This document shows, in pieces, positions 16,304 to 25,634 of a stretch of 64,000 nucleotides of DNA. A program made the translations under genes and the position numbers. The notes below the pieces were generated by a model, which did not search any database, was not told the origin of the DNA, and saw nothing but the letters and a program-made list of their open reading frames with translations. Numbering within the stretch: position 1 is the first letter of the stretch; every line of letters begins with the position of its first letter. Source of the stretch: Methanobrevibacter millerae (GTDB taxonomy: Archaea > Methanobacteriota > Methanobacteria > Methanobacteriales > Methanobacteriaceae); assembly GCF_900103415.1 (NCBI RefSeq), contig NZ_FMXB01000005.1:85319-149318 (forward strand), in the 5' to 3' direction.

Positions 16304-18589
16304 ATGGGTTTCTTGGATAGAGTTAAAGGATTCAAATCAAGTAAAAACTTTCAATATCTCGACAATTTAATCAATAGGGGAGTTAAAGAGATTGTGCTTG
16401 ACTCAGATATCATATTGGGACATAATGAAAGAAAAAAATTTGGACAAGGAATCAAATTAGATGTAGATAATCTCATTATTGATGGAAATGGCCATACAAT
16501 AAATGCTAAAGGTAAGACACGGATATTTTACTGTATGGGTAAAAATATTACTATTAAAAATATTATATTAAAAAATGGATATGCAAAAGAGTGTGGTGGA
16601 GCAATATATAATAATGGTGAGTTGCACATTATTGAATCTAGAATCCAAAATAATACAGTAAAAGATAAAGGGGGAGCTATATACAATAATGAGAATAGTG
16701 AGTTGAGTATCATCAAATCCATACTACAAAATAACACTGCAAAACGTTTAGGAATTATGGACCCTAGTACAGGTGGAGCAATATACAATCATATAGGTAA
16801 GTTGAATATATCTGAATCTACACTATGTGATAATATAGCAATAAATAATGGTGGAGCAATATACAATCATGGTTATTTGACTATCTCTAAATCCACTCTA
16901 ATAAGAAATGTTGCGAAAAAGTTTAGAGGAGGTGCAATATTCAATCTTAATAGTGTTTCAAGTATTACAGAATCTATATTTCAGGAAAATTCAACAAAAA
17001 AGGGTGGAGCAATATATAATGCATCTAGTATATTGGACATCACTAAATCTACATTAACAGATAACACAGCAAAAAAGGGTGGAGCTATATTAAATTATCT
17101 TGGTAAAATAAAAATTACTGAAACTACCATAACAGATAACACAGCAAAAGATGGTTCTGGTATATTACATTGTGAAGGTGATTTAAAGATTTTTAGTTGT
17201 GAATTTATAAATAATAAATCTCAAGACTATAATATTATTTTAAATAAAGGTGCTTTACAGATTCATAATACTACTTTTAGAGATAATCAATCAAAATATA
17301 TTGTATTGAATGATGATGGATCTAATTTAGGTATTTTCAATGGAGAATTTAAAGAAAATAATATAGAAGAATCCGTAATAAGTAATTGTGGAAAATTCTG
17401 CAGTATTGAAAAAACAATATTTCAAAATAATATTTCAAATAATGCTGTGAATATAATAAATGAAAGCGAATTAACTCTAACAGATCCTAAAATAAAGGAT
17501 GAAGGAAAAACAATAATAAATCGAAATTATGTACTTATAAAACAATCATCTCCAAATCTTGAAAGTCAAATTTATGGGGGAACTGTTAAATATATTGATC
17601 AATTATATGAAGAGAATAACTTTGATTTTAGTTATTTAGATAAAAAAATTCATGAAAATAATTCTAAAGATATAATTCTAGATCATGACATAACCTTTCG
17701 AGATTACGAAAGAGATTACTATGAAGGAGGGATAGAACTAGATATAGACAACTTAACTATAGATGGAAATGGGAAAACTATAGATGGGGCAGACAAAACA
17801 CGAATGTTTATCATAACTGGAAAAAACATCACTCTTAAAAATATAATCTTTAAAAATGGACACTCACACAAAAACTATGATAATTTATTAAATAATAATG
17901 GGGGAGCTATAAAAATTAACCACAATATTAACTTAACAATAGAAAATTGTAAATTCGAAAATAATATATCAGAAGATGGTGGTGGAGCTATACATAATAA
18001 TAATGGTGAACTGAACATAAAAGAATCCACATTAACAGATAACATAGCAAATGATGGTAGTGGTGGAGCTATACATAATAATAATGGTGAACTGAACATA
18101 AAAGAATCCACATTAATAAATAACACAGCAATACGAGGTAGTGGTGGAGCTATACATAATAATAATGGTGAACTGAACATAAAAGAATCCACATTAATAA
18201 ATAATATTGTAAAAGGCCAATCACTTTCAAAAGTTGGTGGGGGAGCAATATCTAGTTATGGAGGCATATTAACCATCACTGGATCCCTACTAAAAAATAA
18301 CATGGCGAGAGGTTCAATGGCTGGTTGTGGTGGGGCAATATACAATATAAGTTGTAAATTGGAGATTAATAAATCTAAGTTACAATATAACACCGCAGAA
18401 GGTTCAGGATTGGTCTCTGAGGGTGGTGGAGCCATATACAATTGTGGTGAACTGAACATTAAAGAATCCATATTAACAGATAACACCGCTAAAGATAGTA
18501 GTGGGGGAGCCATATACAATGATGATGAAAAATTATTCATTATTGAAAGTTCTAAATTAGAAAATAATAAACCAAACGATGTAAACTGA
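16304..18589 (+). CDS. leaderless double beta-helix repeat protein
   Basis: 761 residues without a signal peptide (MGFLDRVKGFKSSKNFQYLD), so cytoplasmic. Two lobes each begin with the family entry module: residues about 20-95 (IVLDSDIILG, LIIDGNGHTINAKGKTRIF, NITIKNIILKNG) and about 440-525 (YEGGIELDIDNLTIDGNGKT, MFIITGKNITLKNIIF). Between and after are many coils of 24-27 residues with the pattern GGAIYNxGELxIxESTLxxNTA. Three coils at 17981-18223 are near-identical at DNA level (81-bp units). The start at 16304 follows GGTGTGAT. It is paralogous to the protein at 23343 and lies between two decayed regions. Likely a binding scaffold; ligand unknown. Confidence 0.85.
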   Translation: MGFLDRVKGFKSSKNFQYLDNLINRGVKEIVLDSDIILGHNERKKFGQGIKLDVDNLIIDGNGHTINAKGKTRIFYCMGKNITIKNIILKNGYAKECGGAIYNNGELHIIESRIQNNTVKDKGGAIYNNENSELSIIKSILQNNTAKRLGIMDPSTGGAIYNHIGKLNISESTLCDNIAINNGGAIYNHGYLTISKSTLIRNVAKKFRGGAIFNLNSVSSITESIFQENSTKKGGAIYNASSILDITKSTLTDNTAKKGGAILNYLGKIKITETTITDNTAKDGSGILHCEGDLKIFSCEFINNKSQDYNIILNKGALQIHNTTFRDNQSKYIVLNDDGSNLGIFNGEFKENNIEESVISNCGKFCSIEKTIFQNNISNNAVNIINESELTLTDPKIKDEGKTIINRNYVLIKQSSPNLESQIYGGTVKYIDQLYEENNFDFSYLDKKIHENNSKDIILDHDITFRDYERDYYEGGIELDIDNLTIDGNGKTIDGADKTRMFIITGKNITLKNIIFKNGHSHKNYDNLLNNNGGAIKINHNINLTIENCKFENNISEDGGGAIHNNNGELNIKESTLTDNIANDGSGGAIHNNNGELNIKESTLINNTAIRGSGGAIHNNNGELNIKESTLINNIVKGQSLSKVGGGAISSYGGILTITGSLLKNNMARGSMAGCGGAIYNISCKLEINKSKLQYNTAEGSGLVSEGGGAIYNCGELNIKESILTDNTAKDSSGGAIYNDDEKLFIIESSKLENNKPNDVN
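17981..18223 (+). repeat. three tandem 81-bp coding repeats
   Basis: Units starting at 17981, 18062 and 18143 are nearly identical (GGTGGAGCTATACATAATAA, then AATGGTGAACTGAACATAAA). Each encodes one 27-residue beta-helix coil. The high DNA identity shows recent unit duplication. Confidence 0.85.
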
Positions 18590-18684
18590 GTATTAATTTA
18601 TAAATAATTAAATTAGTTAACATGAATATTTTTCGGATAGTGAGTTTTTAATACCTGACTTCTAGTTAATGTTAATTAGTTAAT

Positions 18685-18898
18685 TATGGAAAATCACTTG
18701 CTATTTCATGATACTTATCGTTGACAATAACAACAAAGTCTCTTATCTCACCAGTGACTTCTAATGCGTCAATGCCGACTTTTTTGTGATAACCTATAGT
18801 GTTAATGTCTTCAGGTTCATCGGTTTCTATTATATACTGTACCATTCCATTATCTTTATTGGTTTATCCTTTGGAAATTTTTTTAATTCTTCAATCAT
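18685..18898 (-). pseudogene. small frameshifted gene remnant
   Basis: From ATG 18898 it reads MIEELKKFPKDKPIKIMEWY, then runs into a stop. A second frame continues with DALEVTGEIRDFVVIVND to a stop at 18685. One frameshift near 18840 separates them. The N-terminus resembles small phage or plasmid proteins that begin ELIEELKKFP. Not functional as it stands. Confidence 0.45.
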
Positions 18899-18910
18899 TC
18901 ATCGCAATTC

Positions 18911-19268
18911 ATTTGATTGCCTAACTTGAGTAAAAATCTGTGAATATCCAGCTTGGATCGTATGCTATGAGGTAACTATTATCGCACCAGATAGATTTAA
19001 CATTACCGTCACTGGTATCTGCTATTGCAGCTGGATCTCTGTTAATCCAATTTCCTAAAGTATGTTTCTTATGCTTTAACCTTAATCTGATATGGCCAGT
19101 ACTTCTTACACAACATTTAACATGGAAAAAACTGCTTATCATAGTCTAATGATTTTGCTATACAGTAATGGGCCTGTCCCCAGCCCACACAGTTGGGAGC
19201 TTTGTCTTTACTTGAGTCATTGATGGTTTGATTATCTGTTTTCTGTGAATTGAAGTATTTGCTATATA
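18911..19268 (-). pseudogene. transglutaminase-like domain fragment of an adhesin-like gene
   Basis: Two frames together give the Cys-His-Asp protease-like triad region of transglutaminase domains: APNCVGWGQAHYC, then CCVRSTGHIRLRLK, NRDPAAIAD and LIAYDPSWIF. A frameshift lies near 19130. This domain is common at the C-terminus of secreted Methanobrevibacter proteins acting on the cell wall. Its coding sequence stops exactly where repeat copy 2 begins (19269). Confidence 0.6.
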
Positions 19269-19438
19269 TGTTTTTGTAAAAATTTTTTTCAATGGGGATT
19301 CGTAGCTCAGTATTGAGATATTTGAATTTTCTTAAGATTATAAAATATGTGCTATGAACTAAAATTATATATGATTGTGTAAAAATATTATATGGTGAGA
19401 GTTAAAAGTAATAAATATTTTGTATAGTATACGGGCAA
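19269..19438. repeat. 170-bp dispersed direct repeat, copy 2
   Basis: Colinear with 15267-19269's partner at 15267-15436, offset 4002 bp. On one side it abuts a transglutaminase fragment and on the other a beta-helix fragment, so it sits exactly at a junction of two broken genes, as an inserted or recombining element would. Confidence 0.7.
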
Positions 19439-19439
19439 T

Positions 19440-19620
19440 ACTGCAAGCATCAATTGTATGGCCATTGCCCATTATTTAATATTATCCCTGTCAATTTTTA
19501 TGCCATGATGATAATCGGGGATTTCATCCTTATCCAAAACAATATCTGAATTCAGATAAATCCTTCTTGACCGACGATGGATTAAATCATCCAAAAATTT
19601 AAAATTAGCTGTAGATAAAA
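19440..19620 (-). pseudogene. beta-helix gene N-terminal fragment
   Basis: The minus strand reads FKFLDDLIHRRSRRIYLNSD, then VLDKDE, GIKIDRDNI, a stop, and in another frame GNGHTIDAC up to the repeat edge at 19438. The rest of the gene is absent. The following 19621-20035 contains only a short unidentified frame (around 19690-19870, with IIYRIFDEMGVDSVNSLFRS). Confidence 0.6.
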
Positions 19621-20035
19621 TAGCACACTATGTGTTTTTTAAAAGATTTTGATGCAAATGCAATACACATAATCTATCCAAGCAAGCTTTTTTAACAATT
19701 TTATCAGATAAAAACATCAGGAATAAACTCTTTCCAAGATATTCCTCTTATTTTAGGCCAGTACAATAGAATTCTATTATCCGAATCCTTTGTGATTATT
19801 CATTGACCTGAACAAAGAGTTTACCGAATCAACACCCATTTCATCAAAAATCCTGTATATGATTAATTCTCTTTTGATAAAAAAAATTTTAAAATAACCT
19901 CATTAAAAAACATGTTATATGCTTACATTGTATCAAAAATACTTACCGTATAAATGTAAAACCCTTCACTAACGGTATTTTTTAAAAATATTGATCGCCA
20001 AAGTCAAATGATGCATTATGGGCTAATGCGATGAT

Positions 20036-20575
20036 TCATTTAAATTCTATTGAATTATCATCAAATATACAATTATTAAATTTCAAATGGCCAACAAAAT
20101 CCGATAATACTGCACCGGTATGATTTGATTTGTTCTGTTTGAAAATACAGTTTGTAAAGTCAATATCACCAGCGTGATTGAATATTACTCCTCCGGAACC
20201 GTGTGCAAAATTCTTTTCAAATACGCAGTCCGTAAAAGTTAAAAAGCCACAGATATTATCGATTGCGCCTCCAAAATGTGAAGCTTCATTATTTATGAAA
20301 CTGCAATTTTCAAACATGCAAATGGATTTGTTATAGATGACCCCACCGCCATCGTTTAAAGCATCAGGATGATCCTAACCTGGGAAATAAGTGTTATTAA
20401 AAGTTAAATTCTTAAATGTGTATGATGAATCTTCATTTAATAAGTTTGAAATGCGGGCTTTATTTCGGGCATCTATTGTATGTCCGCACCCGTCAATTGT
20501 TAATCCGTCCGAATCAATTTCAATTCCATCTTTATAAATTAACTCTTCATCATCTTGTAAAATAACATTTTATCT
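20036..20575 (-). pseudogene. beta-helix gene with one in-frame stop
   Basis: The frame is open over about 175 codons except for a TAG at 20375-20377. It carries the entry motif (GIEIDSDGLTIDGCGHTIDA, then ARISNLL) and six coils ending in FNNCIFDDNSIEFK. The family N-terminus is lost through a frameshift near 20565. The downstream part could be translated from the internal ATG at 20317 (93 codons), but no SD supports this. Confidence 0.65.
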
Positions 20576-20650
20576 CTTTGTTTAAAATTCAATTTAATGC
20601 ACCAAAAAAAAATAAAAATAAGACAATCTATCGCATGATAGATTATCTAA

Positions 20651-21034
20651 CTATTCTAAATTGGAATAGATTTCTTTAAGTTCTTCAATAGATTTTTCAG
20701 ACAATTCCTGATTTTCCTTATCTTCGATGATAGCTAAAATCTTATCTTTTTGAGCTTTATTAGCGAAAGCTTTCTCAGTGTTTTTAATATCTGTTTGTTT
20801 AATATCAAAAACTGCTTTAACCACATCAATTTTAACTTGAATTTCACCGATTTTAGGATTTTTTGCAGTGTCAAGTAAGGAATCTCCCTGAAGATCCTTT
20901 TCCTCATTTTTTAGATTTCTATAGATTGAATCCAAATCCTCCAATTTTAAATCGAAAAGATCTTCGACACTAATCAAGCCTTTAAATTCAAATCTATATT
21001 TGTTTTTTAAACATTCAACCCAAACATTTGCCAT
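20651..21034 (-). CDS. small helical protein, phage-protein-like, of unknown function
   Basis: 127 residues when started at ATG 21034 (MANVWVECLKNKYRF), which has a strong SD (GGAGGTATTCT); the frame extends eight codons further without support. After a short beta-rich start comes FKGLISVEDLFDLKLEDLDS and a charged, coiled-coil-like helical region. The C-terminal helix pair (KDKILAIIEDKENQELSEKS) recalls small structural or scaffold proteins of bacteriophages. It follows the 678-residue protein by 34 bp and is probably cotranscribed. Confidence 0.65.
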   Translation of the reverse strand: MANVWVECLKNKYRFEFKGLISVEDLFDLKLEDLDSIYRNLKNEEKDLQGDSLLDTAKNPKIGEIQVKIDVVKAVFDIKQTDIKNTEKAFANKAQKDKILAIIEDKENQELSEKSIEELKEIYSNLE

Positions 21035-21068
21035 AGAATACCTCCTAATTTCATTCATCGAATCACCT

Positions 21069-23105
21069 CTAAATTACAACATTAATGACTCTTTCGATGT
21101 TTTCGCTTTTTACTTTTAAAGTAACTTTATTTCTTTGAGTTAAGGAAAATCCAATACCACTTAACTGATTTGGAGAGTTCTCAACTTTTGCAATGGAACC
21201 AAGAGCTTCCATTACTCTTTTGTGGTCCATCAATTCTTCCACCAGGAATTCATTGAACCATGGATTTACCCTATCTTCATTAACACAGTCCTTTAACATG
21301 AAAAAGACATGTTTGTTTCCAATTGCATTATCGCCCCAGTAGTTTGGGCTGTAACAGATTAGGGAAACCGGAACAAAGGTATTGTAACTTAATCCCCATT
21401 CTTTAATGTTGGAAGCCTGATTGTCTAAATAGCTTTTTAAGGTAAAGTTACCGTTTTCGTCTAAAGTTACCGTTGCGACATCAATGTATTCGTCCTGTCT
21501 TACTTGGAAAGGATATGCGAAGTTGTAGATTCTTCCATCAAATTCAATCTCGGCTTTAAATCCTCTATCACCGCCACGGTAAGTGTATTGATGTACACGG
21601 AATTTGTAATCACCGGGAATCATGCGGCTTTTATCTTTATATCTGATGTTTTCAACAGATGTTTCGCCTTCTACCGGATGGATAATATCTACATCCAGCC
21701 ATCCGTCAGTTTTTTTACTTCTCATTTGAGAATAATAAATTTCAAAGCCTGTAGGTTCCGTACAGTGTGCATCCAAATCGTTTTTATCCCATTCCTGATC
21801 GTTCCACTGAATGGAGAATCTCAAGTCAACGTCAACGTCTCCGCCCATTGCTTTAACTCTCTGTTTCATTAAACTGTCAGCAATGTTGTTTTTATATGCC
21901 CAGCTGAATAAGTTATCCCATTTAAACATGCTTGGAGCATCCTTATTGATTGGAGCGATTAAAGATACGAAGTTATTTCCTAAATCATAATTCAAGTATA
22001 ATTCCACTTCCTGAGCACTAGGCAGAATATTTTCAATGAAATCATTGATTGGAATGTCCTGAACCTTATCGAAGTTTCTAGCTCTGCTTGTTGTTAATCC
22101 TCTTAATTTATCGAAGAAACTTTCACTTTCCTGAAGTTGAGGAGTGACATCCCTGTTTGCAAATAAAACATCCCTAACACTTAAATCTCCCATTACTGCA
22201 AATCTGCGCGGGATAGAATCTTTAAAACCTAATTCATCGATTTTTTCTTCTGCTCTTTTAAGCATGGATTTTGTGAAAATTGCCTTAGGCCTTTTATAGT
22301 TAGTTGGAGCAACGATTCTTTCATAATTGGAAACCGCTTCATCCAACGGTACGCCGAAACTGATTTCCACTAAAAGTGTACCGATACTCTTATTTTTTAA
22401 TCTAGAAATTAATTGACCAAGTTCAATACTTTTAATCCAGTAAAACTTATCTAAATTATCTTCATCAACACTTTCAACTTCAACCAGGTGATCTCTGAAT
22501 TTTTCAAGAACATCTTTCCATTCGTTACCTCTATATAAGCTGTTAGTGGAGATAAGTTCTAAGGCAGTGTCAACAGAATCAAGAGAAATTTCCTCAGTTG
22601 AAGCTTGCAACACTTCCCTAGTAGTTCTAGCTTCAGCAACATCGCTTCTATATCCGACATGATTTCTTGGAAGCTCAAGGTAAAAGTGATTGTGTCTAAC
22701 TACACTGCCGTCTTCCAATTGCTCACGATCATATTTATGACCTAATTTTTTTGTATCATGCTTAAACACATCTGTAATTTTACAGCTTTTAATATATTCA
22801 TCCAACTCTTTAAAGACACCTTCATAATCCTTGTGAGGCTCACATCCGAACAATGTGATTAACTCATATGTGTCTTCATCAATTGCTACCATATTGGCAG
22901 CATGTCTGAAAAAACTACGGCAGCTACTGCAATCATGAACCCTGTTTTCACGATAAATAGGGTTGATTTGATTTGGAAGCTTATCCAGGAAAAATTGCCA
23001 CAGCTCATCTGTGTCGCAATCCACTCTAAATAACTTTCTGGATACCATATTTTTTTCAAAATGGTCATATAAACTATCTCTTGTATATTCAAAGTTCTTA
23101 TTGAT
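21069..23105 (-). CDS. large cytoplasmic protein of unknown function with a C-terminal beta-sandwich domain
   Basis: 659 residues from ATG 23048. The frame stays open and protein-like upstream (NFEYTRDSLYDHFEKNM), and a near-perfect SD, AGGTGGTGAT, is followed three bases later by ATC at 23105, where ATG would be expected, so I extend the gene to 678 residues. The N-terminal third contains HDCSSCRSFFRHAAN, a paired-Cys motif, and KYDREQLEDGSVVRHNHFYL. A helical middle is followed (about 425-560) by a beta-rich module, LRFSIQWNDQEWDKNDLDAH, then DVDIIHPV and GDYKFRVHQYTYRGGDRGF, resembling the DUF2135/carbohydrate-binding-like sandwiches seen beside vWA proteins. I recall similar bacterial proteins but no named family. 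A palindromic TATA promoter lies at 23165-23192. Confidence 0.65.
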   Translation of the reverse strand: MNKNFEYTRDSLYDHFEKNMVSRKLFRVDCDTDELWQFFLDKLPNQINPIYRENRVHDCSSCRSFFRHAANMVAIDEDTYELITLFGCEPHKDYEGVFKELDEYIKSCKITDVFKHDTKKLGHKYDREQLEDGSVVRHNHFYLELPRNHVGYRSDVAEARTTREVLQASTEEISLDSVDTALELISTNSLYRGNEWKDVLEKFRDHLVEVESVDEDNLDKFYWIKSIELGQLISRLKNKSIGTLLVEISFGVPLDEAVSNYERIVAPTNYKRPKAIFTKSMLKRAEEKIDELGFKDSIPRRFAVMGDLSVRDVLFANRDVTPQLQESESFFDKLRGLTTSRARNFDKVQDIPINDFIENILPSAQEVELYLNYDLGNNFVSLIAPINKDAPSMFKWDNLFSWAYKNNIADSLMKQRVKAMGGDVDVDLRFSIQWNDQEWDKNDLDAHCTEPTGFEIYYSQMRSKKTDGWLDVDIIHPVEGETSVENIRYKDKSRMIPGDYKFRVHQYTYRGGDRGFKAEIEFDGRIYNFAYPFQVRQDEYIDVATVTLDENGNFTLKSYLDNQASNIKEWGLSYNTFVPVSLICYSPNYWGDNAIGNKHVFFMLKDCVNEDRVNPWFNEFLVEELMDHKRVMEALGSIAKVENSPNQLSGIGFSLTQRNKVTLKVKSENIERVINVVI

Positions 23106-23164
23106 TTTATCACCACCTTTATTTTTTAGTAAATAGTTTACAATTAAATGTATAAATTAAAAAG

Positions 23165-23192
23165 AATATAAGTGAAATAAAGCTTTTGCTTT
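23165..23192 (-). promoter_or_regulatory. TATA promoter with palindromic upstream element
   Basis: Minus strand AAAG-CAAAAG-CTTT-ATTTCA-CTTATATT, about 60 bp ahead of the start of the 678-residue protein. The divergent beta-helix gene at 23343 lies on the other side without a clear copy of its own. Confidence 0.6.
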
Positions 23193-23342
23193 CATTAAGA
23201 CATAGCTATTGAATTATTTAAATAATTTTTTGAATCAAATTCATTTTTTCATTTTTCTAAGCAATAATATCATTAAATAAAGAAATTTTAAAAGTAAATT
23301 TAATTAATAGTATTTCTAAAGTTAATATTAACTGGTGATAGT

Positions 23343-25526
23343 ATGGGTTTTGGAGACAGGTTAAAAAAAGCGTTCGGTTCTAATGAAAATAAAAATGGTA
23401 GTTCCAGCCGCAATTTCAAATATCTGGACAAACAGATTCATGGAAATGCATCTGAAATCTTTCTGGATTCGGATATAGTATTAGGAAAATCTGAAGAGAG
23501 GAAATATTCAACAGGCATTGAACTGGATGTTGACAATATAGTCATAAACGGCAACGGCCACACGATGGATGGAAGGCAAAAGGCACGGATGTTCAAATGC
23601 AAGGCCAAAAATGTCACAATCAAAAACATGGTTTTCAAAAACGGATTCAGTGATATCTTTGGATCCGCATTGCTCAACACAGGCGAGCTTAGAATTGAAG
23701 ATTCAACTTTCGTGGACAATAAAGTCAGCCAGGACATGAACCATCCCGGCGGAGGGGCTGTAATGAGTCAAGGCAAACTTATCATCGTCAACTGCAAATT
23801 CCTAAACAACTCATCTAACAAACGTGGAGGGGCAATACACAACATGGGTGAATTAACTATATCCGACTCAGTATTTAAGAATAATACTGCAGAAATCGGA
23901 GCTGCAATACGTAATGAAGGCGAAATGACAATGTCAAATTCAAGAATCTGTGAAAATGTATCCCCAAACAACATCATCCACAATTCCCAGTTTGTCGAAA
24001 TCAAAAACTCCGAATTTTCAAAAAATACCGGCAGAATCATCCACAGCGAACATGACTTTTCCCACTTGAGGGTTTATGACACTGTTTTTTCAAACAACAA
24101 ATCGGAATTCATCATTACCAACTTTGGAAATGCCTCTCTCTTCAATGGCCAAATCACAGAAAACACAATTGATGATATGATTATTTCAAATTTAAAAACG
24201 TTCACGATTGAAAATACACTTTTTGATGCAAATACATTCAACAATAATCCTAAAAATATTGAAAACTATGGTGATTTGACACTGATTGCCCCTAAAATTA
24301 CAGATGAAGGCAAAACAATCATCAATAGTGAAAACATATTCATCCGGAAACTTTCAGACAATCTGTTGGATAAGATTCAGGGCACTGGCATTGTCGACAC
24401 CCCAGAAGAATTGATTCCCAAAGAGGAAAAGCATGATTTCGGATATCTCGACAGGATTATCCACCATAACAACTCCAAGGAAATAGTTTTAATGGAAGAT
24501 GTGGTATTTGAAAAGTATGAAAGGGATTTCTATGAAGGCGGAATCGAATTGGACATCGATGGGCTGGTCATCGACGGGAACGGCAAAACGATTGACGGTG
24601 CCGGCGAATCCCGCATATTCTGTGTGACAGGAAAAAACATTCTGCTTAAAAATATTGTCTTTAAAAACGGATTTCAGGAAATCGATTACAGAAATCAAAT
24701 CAACAATGCAGGAGGATGCTTGAGAGTCAACTATGACTCCAGTCTGACTATCGAGAATTGCCAGTTTTTAGGCAACACTTCCAATAAAGACGGAGGAGCA
24801 ATATCCAATAAGGGATGGCTGACCGTCAAGGATTCATTTTTGTCAAAAAATATGGCGGAAAAAAAGCACAGCAGCGAAGGTGGAGCCATACATAACTGTG
24901 GAGAGCTATCCATCATCAACTGCAAGTTCACCTACAATGATTCAAAATATTTCGGAGGAGCAATTTTCTCAAACGGCTCATTGTCGATTAAAAATTCTGA
25001 ATTTGCTGGAAACACTTCCTCTAATGATGGAGGGGTAATATACTCTAACGGAAATATGGAGATTGAAAAAACAGAATTCAAAAATAATTCCGCAGAGAGT
25101 GGAGGAGCTATTTATTGCAATTCAGGTGATTTAAAAATTATCCTGTCTGAATTTAACGGAAATAAAGTAAAATCTTCTGGGGGAGCATTATGCATTATCA
25201 ATAGGGATGAAATCGCCAATTTAAAGATTGATGCTTGTGAATTCTTCACTAACTCTGCGGGTGGCGGTGGTGCAATATACAATTTCAGCCAACTCAACAT
25301 TAACGACTCTACATTCAAGTTTAATCGTGCAAAACGTGATGGAGGGGCAATCAAAAGTTCTAGCATGATATTGACATTATCTGATTCCACATTCATATTT
25401 AACGAAGCACCGAATGGTGGAGCAATTTATTGCCAGCATAGAAAATATCTGGATGTGGAAAACTGCGAATTTGAAGATAATAGGAATAAGGACATCCACT
25501 ATTTCAGTAAGATTATTGACATTTAA
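23343..25526 (+). CDS. leaderless double beta-helix repeat protein
   Basis: 727 residues, paralogue of the protein at 16304 with the same two-lobed plan and a very similar start (MGFGDRLKKAFGSNENKNGS). Entry modules lie at about 22-105 (IELDVDNIVINGNGHTMDGR) and about 365-450 (FYEGGIELDIDGLVIDGNGK). Coils have the pattern GGAIxNxGELxIxxSxFxxNTA. No signal peptide, Cys ladder or catalytic motif. SD GGTGAT just ahead of ATG. Unlike 16304, its codon use and G+C are closer to housekeeping genes, suggesting longer residence. Divergent from the 678-residue protein. Confidence 0.85.
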   Translation: MGFGDRLKKAFGSNENKNGSSSRNFKYLDKQIHGNASEIFLDSDIVLGKSEERKYSTGIELDVDNIVINGNGHTMDGRQKARMFKCKAKNVTIKNMVFKNGFSDIFGSALLNTGELRIEDSTFVDNKVSQDMNHPGGGAVMSQGKLIIVNCKFLNNSSNKRGGAIHNMGELTISDSVFKNNTAEIGAAIRNEGEMTMSNSRICENVSPNNIIHNSQFVEIKNSEFSKNTGRIIHSEHDFSHLRVYDTVFSNNKSEFIITNFGNASLFNGQITENTIDDMIISNLKTFTIENTLFDANTFNNNPKNIENYGDLTLIAPKITDEGKTIINSENIFIRKLSDNLLDKIQGTGIVDTPEELIPKEEKHDFGYLDRIIHHNNSKEIVLMEDVVFEKYERDFYEGGIELDIDGLVIDGNGKTIDGAGESRIFCVTGKNILLKNIVFKNGFQEIDYRNQINNAGGCLRVNYDSSLTIENCQFLGNTSNKDGGAISNKGWLTVKDSFLSKNMAEKKHSSEGGAIHNCGELSIINCKFTYNDSKYFGGAIFSNGSLSIKNSEFAGNTSSNDGGVIYSNGNMEIEKTEFKNNSAESGGAIYCNSGDLKIILSEFNGNKVKSSGGALCIINRDEIANLKIDACEFFTNSAGGGGAIYNFSQLNINDSTFKFNRAKRDGGAIKSSSMILTLSDSTFIFNEAPNGGAIYCQHRKYLDVENCEFEDNRNKDIHYFSKIIDI

Positions 25527-25634
25527 CAAAATAAGGATTGCATGACCATTGATTCGGATTGATTCAACAGGTATGCATATTAATTTAAAATATTTTACTA
25601 AAAAAAGGTTGTAGAATGAAAGTGACTAACACTT

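Noticed and set aside
16304-18589. CRISPR array, because of regular repeats
   Set aside because: The repeats are coding, in frame, and the 81-bp units have no unique spacers. No CRISPR array or cas gene was seen in the window.
16528-25396. Long minus-strand frames opposite the beta-helix genes, with recurring IAPP motifs (for example 16528-16788, 17875-18192, 18256-18540, 24731-24931, 25112-25396)
   Set aside because: They are the reverse complement of the GGAIYN coil repeat, lack ribosome-binding sites and appear opposite every gene of the family.
23343-25526. Possibility that the leaderless beta-helix proteins are secreted
   Set aside because: All start directly with a charged or polar segment and the YLD entry module; no hydrophobic signal or membrane helix is seen, unlike the true signal peptides at 6959 and 10627.
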